Positions 23,889-29,327 of a stretch of 29,327 bases of DNA are shown here, piece by piece (within the stretch, counting starts at the first letter, position 1; each line of letters starts with the position of its first letter). The notes beneath the pieces were generated by a model that saw nothing but the letters and a program-made list of their open reading frames with translations, made no database searches and was not told the origin of the DNA. The position numbers were made by a program, and so were the translations under genes. This DNA is from Pseudomonadota bacterium (GTDB lineage: Bacteria > Pseudomonadota > Gammaproteobacteria > Burkholderiales > Casimicrobiaceae): assembly GCA_029571495.1 (NCBI GenBank), contig JAKPSO010000005.1, positions 1-29,327 on the forward strand, read 5' to 3'.

Positions 23889-24659
23889 ATGACCGGAACA
23901 AATACAAAGGTGGTCTTGGTCACAGGCGGCGCCAAACGCGTTGGTGCCGCTATTGTCGAACGGCTGCACCGTGAGGGCTGGCGCGTTGCGATTCATTATC
24001 GCGCATCCGCAGCTGAGGCTAGCGCCCTTGCCGCATCGCTAAACACTCGGCGCGACCAGAGCGCGCATTGCTTCGCCGCAGACTTCAATGACATGGAGCA
24101 AGCCGAAGCACTCGTGACGGCTGTCGTCGCACATTTCGGGCGACTAGACGCATTGGTCAACAACGCGTCAAGCTTCTATCCGACGCCAATCGGTCGCATC
24201 ACTGAGGCCGACTGGGACGCACTTATGGCTAGCAACTTGCAGGCGCCGATGTTTTTATCCCAAGCGGCAGCGCCACACTTGCGGCGTGCGGCAGATGTCG
24301 CCAGCAGCGCGGGCGGTAGCAGTATCGTCAACATTACCGACATCCACTCCGAGCGCCCAATGGCTGGCTATGTCGTGTACAACGTCGCCAAGGCGGGCCT
24401 ACGCGGACTCACGCAGGCGCTGGCGCGCGACCTAGCGCCTGAGGTGCGCGTTAACGCCATTGCGCCAGGCCCCATCGAGTGGCCCACGGACGGACAGATT
24501 GCGGCCGACGAGCGTGTTCGAATTTTGGAGCAAGTCCCGTTGCGGCGGGAAGGCGGCCCATCGCAAATCGCCGAAGCGGCAAAGTACCTAATCTGCGACG
24601 CCAATTTTGTCACTGGGCAAACCATCAACGTTGACGGCGGTCGTAGCATCGCGATTTAG
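23889..24659 (+). CDS. Pteridine reductase (PTR1/FolM-like SDR)
   Basis: A 256-residue short-chain dehydrogenase likely to reduce dihydropteridines or dihydrofolate with NADPH. The cofactor loop reads TGGAKRVGAAI (TGxxxRxG, the pteridine reductase variant), followed by HYRAS, which suits NADP binding, and NNASSFYPTPIG. The catalytic set is D151, Y164 and K168. An Asp replaces the usual SDR Ser, and spacings of 13 and 17 are exactly those of Leishmania PTR1 (D181/Y194/K198). The ATG at 23889 begins at the normal family N-terminus. It is divergent from the MidA-like gene with only 22 bases between start codons, and close to folE2, supporting a folate or pterin role. Confidence 0.88.
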   Translation: MTGTNTKVVLVTGGAKRVGAAIVERLHREGWRVAIHYRASAAEASALAASLNTRRDQSAHCFAADFNDMEQAEALVTAVVAHFGRLDALVNNASSFYPTPIGRITEADWDALMASNLQAPMFLSQAAAPHLRRAADVASSAGGSSIVNITDIHSERPMAGYVVYNVAKAGLRGLTQALARDLAPEVRVNAIAPGPIEWPTDGQIAADERVRILEQVPLRREGGPSQIAEAAKYLICDANFVTGQTINVDGGRSIAI

Positions 24660-24751
24660 CGGGCTTCGTACTTCGCACGTGATAGTCTGCCGCGAATGCC
24701 CTACACTAACGGTAGGGGCACTTGTTGCTCTTGATCACGATGCAAGGAGGA

Positions 24752-24824
24752 AGCGGTAAGGTAACCGCTGGTTGGCGCCTAGTGAAGGTAACAACCATTG
24801 TGCGCATCCGCGGCACAGCCTAGG
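24752..24824 (+). other. Self-complementary leader upstream of the MarR gene
   Basis: Four pairings fit in 73 bases: AGCGGT/ACCGCT (24752-24757, 24764-24769), TGGTTG/CAACCA (24769-24774, 24792-24797), CCTAG/CTAGG (24778-24782, 24820-24824) and TTGTGC/GCACAG (24798-24803, 24813-24818). The second and third interlock like an H-type pseudoknot. No known riboswitch class is recognised. The rest of the 267-base gap (24660-24926) holds no gene. Confidence 0.3.
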
Positions 24825-24926
24825 TGACAGGTATGCGTTGAGCGCGATATCGGTCGCTTGTCCGGTGGATCGTCAACTGCGGGAGTTCGCGCCGATTTAC
24901 TTGCTTTTCATGCAGGAGTATTGCTG

Positions 24927-25421
24927 ATGCTACAACTCGACACTGACCCGACATTGATGCGCCCGCCCCGGGCTCGCGCCGCCGAAACGGAGGGCGATTC
25001 GCCGGACGATCACGCGCCAGCCGCTACGGTGTCTGCACTCAGCCCGGCGTTAGCTCGATTCGGTCATGCCTGCTTTGTGGCGCTCGACAGCGCACTTTCG
25101 CGTCACCAGTTGAGCATGCTTGAGTGGCAGGCGATGCACGCGATCCTTGTTTTGGGCGAGCCGACGATTGCCCAGATTTCGCGCAGACTCTACCGTTCAC
25201 CTTCGCAAGCCACCGTCCTGCTTAATCGTCTTGCCAGCCGTGGCTGGGTAAGGGAAATCGAAGCGCGGCCGTCGAAGTACGCACTCACCGAGCGTTCGAT
25301 GGAGGTGCTGCCGTATCCGCCAGCCCTGAGTAGCGCGCTCGAACAGCGCGTCAATCATGTGCTTGATGAGGATCAACAGGCCTTGCTGTCGCAGCTGCTT
25401 TGGAAAATTTTGGAAGCCTAG
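24927..25421 (+). CDS. MarR-family transcriptional regulator
   Basis: A 164-residue winged-helix regulator. An acidic, disordered N-terminal segment (about 1-35) precedes the dimerisation helix. The helix-turn-helix lies at about 90-121 (TIAQISRRLYRSPSQATVLLNRLASRGWV), followed by a short wing (EIEARPSKYALTERS). The wing is shorter than the classic DxRxxxxxLT version. The ATG at 24927 has AGGAG about 8 bases upstream; an earlier in-frame start at 24858 lacks one. MarR proteins usually bind palindromes near their own gene and neighbouring efflux genes. The RND pump and GNAT genes lie just downstream on the other strand, making them candidate targets, but this is inference. Confidence 0.85.
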   Translation: MLQLDTDPTLMRPPRARAAETEGDSPDDHAPAATVSALSPALARFGHACFVALDSALSRHQLSMLEWQAMHAILVLGEPTIAQISRRLYRSPSQATVLLNRLASRGWVREIEARPSKYALTERSMEVLPYPPALSSALEQRVNHVLDEDQQALLSQLLWKILEA

Positions 25422-25444
25422 GCGAACGCTAAGCGTCGCATTTG

Positions 25445-25467
25445 AGGAGCCTTCGGGCTCCTTTTTT
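25445..25467 (+). terminator. Intrinsic terminator after the MarR gene
   Basis: AGGAGCC (25445-25451) and GGCTCCT (25456-25462) form a 7-pair stem with a TTCG tetraloop, followed by a run of six T. It lies 24 bases after the MarR stop and 24 bases before the convergent GNAT gene end. Confidence 0.92.
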
Positions 25468-25490
25468 ATTGCGACACCGGTATGGTGAAG

Positions 25491-26036
25491 CTAACCCGGC
25501 GCGATGTAATCTGCGCTGACGGGCCGCCACATGTGCAGTTTGTCGAGATAGGATTGAGTGGTCTTAACGGCACGCGCTTCGCGGCCAAAAGTCTGGAACC
25601 CGAACTTAGAGTACAAACGCACTGCCGCGAGGTTGTCGGCAGTGACAGTCAAATTGATCAGTTCGACCGAGTCCATTTTGCGAGCCTGTACCAACGCCTC
25701 TTCGATCAAGCGTCGACCGACGCCGTGCCCCGCTGAATCCTTCAGAACGTACATCGCTGTAAGTTGGACCTTGTGCCGCTCGCGGCGACGCTGGTAATTC
25801 TCGAGTCGGACCGTGCCGATGAGCGTACCGCCGGCGTCAAACGCCCCTAACGTGATGGTCGTGGGATCTTGCAAGCGGCGGGTCCACCATTCGACGGGCT
25901 TGCCCGCGCGTTCTTCGAATGTTGAGGTGAACGCTGAGTCGTGCTCGCTGTATGCGCGCAACATGAGTGAGCGGTAGCGACCGCCGTCGCTCTGACCCAA
26001 ACGCTTGATGGAAACGCCAGCCTCAAGCTCGCCCAT
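25491..26036 (-). CDS. GNAT-family N-acetyltransferase
   Basis: A 181-residue acetyl-CoA-dependent acetyltransferase. The core has strand 4 (HKVQLTAMYVLKDSAG), the acetyl-CoA pyrophosphate loop GHGVGRRLIEEAL (about 109-121), and NLTVTADNLAAVRLYSKFGFQTFG, the C-terminal half of the GNAT fold. The substrate is unknown; small amines, antibiotics and protein N-termini are all possible. Its ATG follows the RND stop by 8 bases, and its AGGAG ribosome site overlaps that TAG stop, so translation is probably coupled to the pump gene. The shared operon suggests a resistance or detoxification role, but this is inference. Confidence 0.87.
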   Translation of the reverse strand: MGELEAGVSIKRLGQSDGGRYRSLMLRAYSEHDSAFTSTFEERAGKPVEWWTRRLQDPTTITLGAFDAGGTLIGTVRLENYQRRRERHKVQLTAMYVLKDSAGHGVGRRLIEEALVQARKMDSVELINLTVTADNLAAVRLYSKFGFQTFGREARAVKTTQSYLDKLHMWRPVSADYIAPG

Positions 26037-26044
26037 ACCTGCTC

Positions 26045-29000
26045 CTATTCGCCCGCCACTGGATGCACATGGTGCGCCAATTCCTCGGCCTTCGCAACTT
26101 CGCGCTCACGCGCACCGCGACCGGCGCGGGCAAACAGCGTGTAGGCCGTTGGTACCACAAACAACGTTAGCAACGTGCCCAGCGTGAGCCCGCCCACAAT
26201 CACCCAGCCAATGACCTGCCGACTCTCCGCGCCAGCACCAACCGCACGCGCTAGCGGGATCGCGCCGAGCACCATGGCGCCCGTCGTCATGAGAATTGGC
26301 CGTAGACGCAGCACGGCGGCTTCGACCACGGCGTCGTGGATACTGCGGCCTTGATCGCGCAGCTGGTTGGAAAACTCCACCAGCAAAATGCCGTGCTTCG
26401 TGATCAAGCCAACTAGCGTGATAAGGCCGATCTGCGAGTAAATGTTGAGCGTATTGCCGGTGAGTTGCAGTGCAAGCAGTGCGCCTGTCATGGACAGTGG
26501 CACGGTAAGCATGATGACGAACGGGTCAACGAAGCTCTCGAACTGCGCGGCGAGCACAAGATAAATAAAGCCCAGCGCCAGCAAGAACACGAAATAAATA
26601 TCACTGGACGAATCCCGGAATTCGCGCGCTTGCCCCGAGAGATCAGTTTGCACGTTGGCTGGCAACACTCTCTTGGCCGTTTGGTTCATGAACGCAAGTG
26701 CTTCACCCTGCGTGTAGCCCGGCGCGATGTTGGCGTTCACGGTAGCGGCGCGCACACGTTGGAAGTGGGCGATACCGCGCGGGCTTACGCCCTCACGCAC
26801 GCTCACCAAGTTCGACAATGGCACCATGTCGCCGGTGCGATTGCGCACATATATTTCACTGATTCGTTCAGGTGTATCGCGGCCGTCGCGCGCGACTTGC
26901 ACGATCACGTCGTACTGCTCGCCGTCTTGCTTAAAGCGCGTGACCAGCCGTCCGCCGAGCGTCGACTCCAAGGTACGTCCGACGGCGTCCACGCTCGCGC
27001 CCATGTCCAGCGCTTTGTCGCGGTTCACGCGAACACGTAGTTCCGGTGTGTTCATGCGAAGGTCGGTGTCGACGTTTTGGAAGCCGGGATTCTTGTTCAT
27101 TTCGGCTTGCATGCGTTGCACGAAACCTTGCATTTGCTCGTACGGCACTGAGGCGAGAATCACGAACTCAATCGGTTTCGCGCGCGGGCTCGCACCAAGC
27201 GAAGCGGGTTGCGTCGGAAACGCTTGCACGCCGGGGAGCGCTTGGAACTTCGGGATGAGGTCTTTGGCGATTTCGGCTTGAGTCCTAGTGCGTTCGTTCC
27301 AATCTTTCAGACGAAGGAGCGCCGTTCCATCAGCCACGTTGGGAAAGCCACCGTTGCCGCCATACACATTGGTCTCCGGGAGCTTTTGGTAAATACCTTC
27401 GATTTGCTGAACGTACTTCACGAGATAGTCTGAGTTCGATCCCTCCGGTGCCGACACAAAACCGAAAATCACGCCGCGATCTTCCAACGGCGAGAGCTCT
27501 GTTTTCGTCATCTTAAACAGCACACCGGCGCCACCGGCCACAATCAACATGATCAGCACGACCACCAGCCGATTCTCCAGCGCGCCGCGTAACAAGCGCT
27601 GGTACGCCGCGGTAAAGGCGTCGAAGCCGCGCTCGATGAAGTTGTAGACGGCGTTGTGCTTTGTCTCGTGCCGCAGCAGCAGCGAACACATCATGGGCGA
27701 CAGCGTGAGCGCCACAAACCCTGAAACGAGCACCGCACCCGTAAGTGCCAGCGCGAACTCAATGAACAAGCGCCCGGTTCGGCCCGTCGCGAAGGCGAGC
27801 GGCGCGAACACGGCCACCAACGAGAGCGTCATCGCCACGACCGCGAAACCGATCTCGCGCGTGCCGACCAACGCCGCTTGGATGCGACCCATGCCATCTT
27901 CGATATGACGGTGAATGTTCTCCAACACCACAATCGCGTCGTCCACAACGAGGCCCACGGCGAGCACCATCGCCAAGAGCGTCAGCGTGTTGATCGTGAA
28001 GCCGAACGCGTACATGACGAAGAACGCGCCAGTGAGGGACACGGGAATCGTCACTAGCGGAATCAGCGTGGCGCGGAAGCTTCGTAGGAAGAAAAAGATC
28101 ACCAACGCGACCAAAATGACCGCTTCGCCGATCGTCGAGAACACGGCGCGAATCGACTCGGAGATGAATACTGAGCTGTCATAGTTCAGCTCGATTTTCA
28201 TGCCTTTGGGCAAACTCTCTTCAATCTTAGGCAACTCCTCACGAGCCGCCTTTGAGAGTTCAAGTGGATTGCCCGTCGCTTGCCGAATGATGCCGAAGCC
28301 AACGGCCGTTTTGCCCATAAAGCGCTGGAAGCCACGCTCCTCGGCGGCAGCCACCTCCACTTTTGCCACGTCTCGGATGCGAATCGGATAGCCGTTGGCT
28401 TGAGAAATTTGGATCGCGCCGAACTCTTCCGGCGTTTGCAAATCGGTTTGCGCGAGCACATTGAACTCGCGCAGGCGACTCTCGATGCGGCCAGCAGGAA
28501 TTTCTAGATTCTGTGCGCGTAACGCATTCTCAACGTCAAGCGGCGTCAGGCGATACGCCGCGAGTTTGGTCGGCTCGATGTTGATGCGCATCGACGTTTT
28601 GCGCTCACCGAAAATCCGCAAATCCGCAGCGCCGGGCAGCACTAGCAGCCGCGGCTTGATCAGGCGATTGACAGCGTCGGAAAGTTGAAGCGCGGTGTGC
28701 TTTTCGGAAGTCAGCGCAAACCACATGACTGGCGACGAATCAGCCTCGACCTTCGCGATGACCGGTTCGTCCGCCGCCTCCGGTAAGCGAGCGCGCACCC
28801 GCGCCACCTTGTCGCGCACTTCGGCCGCGCCAACGTCCGGGTCCTTCGTGATTTTGAAAGTGACCGTGATGTCGCTGCGTTCGGAGCGTGAGTTCGACGT
28901 GATGAGGCTCACGCCTTCGATGCCGGAAAGCGAATCTTCGAGCGTTTTGGTGATTTGCGACTCGATAACTTCCGGCGACGCGCCCTTGTACGTCGTGCTG

Positions 29001-29140
29001 ACGCTCACGATCGGCTCGTCGATTTTCGGGTACTCGCGAATGGAAAGTCGCTGGTAACCGATCAAACCCAAAAGCACCACGACGAGCGACAACACGGTCG
29101 CAAGCACGGGACGCTTAATGCAAAGATCAAAGAGATTCAT
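26045..29140 (-). CDS. RND (HAE1-family) multidrug efflux permease
   Basis: An inner-membrane proton antiporter that exports drugs or other amphiphiles through a tripartite AcrAB-TolC-like pump. The 1031-residue protein has the full 12-TM duplicated RND layout: TM1 RPVLATVLSLVVVLLGLIGY, a large periplasmic porter domain, and TM4 with the proton-relay pair D400/D401 in GLVVDDAIVVLENI (equivalent to AcrB D407/D408). A second large loop and the TM10-12 region (GLITLVGLITKHGILLVEF) follow. The ATG at 29140 has GAGG 8 bases upstream; a GTG at 29146 would be too close to that site. The membrane-fusion partner is not in the window and is probably encoded upstream, beyond base 29327. Confidence 0.94.
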   Translation of the reverse strand: MNLFDLCIKRPVLATVLSLVVVLLGLIGYQRLSIREYPKIDEPIVSVSTTYKGASPEVIESQITKTLEDSLSGIEGVSLITSNSRSERSDITVTFKITKDPDVGAAEVRDKVARVRARLPEAADEPVIAKVEADSSPVMWFALTSEKHTALQLSDAVNRLIKPRLLVLPGAADLRIFGERKTSMRINIEPTKLAAYRLTPLDVENALRAQNLEIPAGRIESRLREFNVLAQTDLQTPEEFGAIQISQANGYPIRIRDVAKVEVAAAEERGFQRFMGKTAVGFGIIRQATGNPLELSKAAREELPKIEESLPKGMKIELNYDSSVFISESIRAVFSTIGEAVILVALVIFFFLRSFRATLIPLVTIPVSLTGAFFVMYAFGFTINTLTLLAMVLAVGLVVDDAIVVLENIHRHIEDGMGRIQAALVGTREIGFAVVAMTLSLVAVFAPLAFATGRTGRLFIEFALALTGAVLVSGFVALTLSPMMCSLLLRHETKHNAVYNFIERGFDAFTAAYQRLLRGALENRLVVVLIMLIVAGGAGVLFKMTKTELSPLEDRGVIFGFVSAPEGSNSDYLVKYVQQIEGIYQKLPETNVYGGNGGFPNVADGTALLRLKDWNERTRTQAEIAKDLIPKFQALPGVQAFPTQPASLGASPRAKPIEFVILASVPYEQMQGFVQRMQAEMNKNPGFQNVDTDLRMNTPELRVRVNRDKALDMGASVDAVGRTLESTLGGRLVTRFKQDGEQYDVIVQVARDGRDTPERISEIYVRNRTGDMVPLSNLVSVREGVSPRGIAHFQRVRAATVNANIAPGYTQGEALAFMNQTAKRVLPANVQTDLSGQAREFRDSSSDIYFVFLLALGFIYLVLAAQFESFVDPFVIMLTVPLSMTGALLALQLTGNTLNIYSQIGLITLVGLITKHGILLVEFSNQLRDQGRSIHDAVVEAAVLRLRPILMTTGAMVLGAIPLARAVGAGAESRQVIGWVIVGGLTLGTLLTLFVVPTAYTLFARAGRGAREREVAKAEELAHHVHPVAGE

Positions 29141-29183
29141 GGACACTGCCTCACATTACCGCTGTTCAGCTTTTCTGCGCGAA

Positions 29184-29273
29184 CGACCGATTAGTGGTCG
29201 CTGGCGGCCGATAAGTACACCAGTCGACTTAACAGAAAATAACCGCCTAACGAAAGCGCTGCAGTCGTTAGAC
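29184..29273. promoter_or_regulatory. Inverted repeats upstream of the RND pump gene
   Basis: Two inverted repeats lie in the 187-base leader: CGACC(29184-29188)/GGTCG(29196-29200) with a 7-base spacer, and CTAACGA(29247-29253)/TCGTTAG(29265-29271) with an 11-base spacer. Both are plausible operator half-sites for an efflux repressor. No convincing -35/-10 pair was found between them and the start codon. Confidence 0.35.
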
Positions 29274-29327
29274 AGCAAAAGTTGTTAGCCCTTTTTCTCA
29301 CCTTTGCCAACGGCGCCTGACTGCACA

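Noticed and set aside
24697..24719. Imperfect inverted repeat after the pteridine reductase gene, considered as a terminator
   Set aside because: The arms are short with a bulge and no T-tract follows.
1..29327. Search for CRISPR arrays, insertion sequences, phage genes and defence systems
   Set aside because: No spaced direct repeats, transposase or integrase motifs, or defence-type domains were seen; the genes are mostly housekeeping and transport.

Overview
This window looks like a chromosomal segment of a betaproteobacterium, probably Burkholderiales or a relative. The evidence is moderately high GC, the leuCDB - fimV - truA - trpFBA gene order typical of that class, a long PlsB, FolE2, a PTR1-like pteridine reductase and a TakP-type TRAP transporter. 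No insertion sequence, phage gene, CRISPR array or toxin-antitoxin pair was recognised. Many starts are GTG or TTG, or lack a clear Shine-Dalgarno sequence.

Layout. Bases 1-12229 (+ strand) hold housekeeping and biosynthesis genes: the 3' part of plsB, leuC-leuD-leuB (leucine), fimV (polar LysM/TPR scaffold), truA, then trpF-trpB-trpA (tryptophan). The asd gene usually found between leuB and fimV, and the accD-folC pair usually found after trpA, are absent, so the conserved block is broken in two places. Bases 12226-16629 are less conserved: a METTL21-like methyltransferase gene (-), then a tight + strand trio of tam, an exported amidohydrolase and an unknown lipoprotein, then a convergent Mpo1-like membrane protein gene.

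Bases 16727-20513 (- strand) are a complete TRAP uptake operon, dctP-dctQ-dctM. It has a good sigma-54 promoter candidate and distant dyad elements upstream, and an intrinsic terminator between the binding protein and the permease genes. The large permease carries an unusual Pro/Ala-rich loop with a triplicated motif. A tRNA-Lys(UUU) gene with its own promoter and terminator follows.

Bases 21158-24659 centre on pteridine/folate metabolism: folE2 (-), a periplasmic glutathione peroxidase (-), a MidA/NDUFAF7-type methyltransferase (-) and a divergent pteridine reductase (+). Bases 24660-25470 hold a MarR-type regulator with a structured-looking leader and a textbook terminator. Bases 25491-29140 (- strand) hold an RND efflux pump gene followed by a translationally coupled GNAT acetyltransferase.

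No clearly novel multi-gene system is visible. The best leads are the putative sigma-54/enhancer control of the TRAP operon, the tam-amidohydrolase-lipoprotein operon, the leader upstream of the MarR gene, and hairpins placed on stop codons inside the fimV-truA and trpF-trpB junctions.
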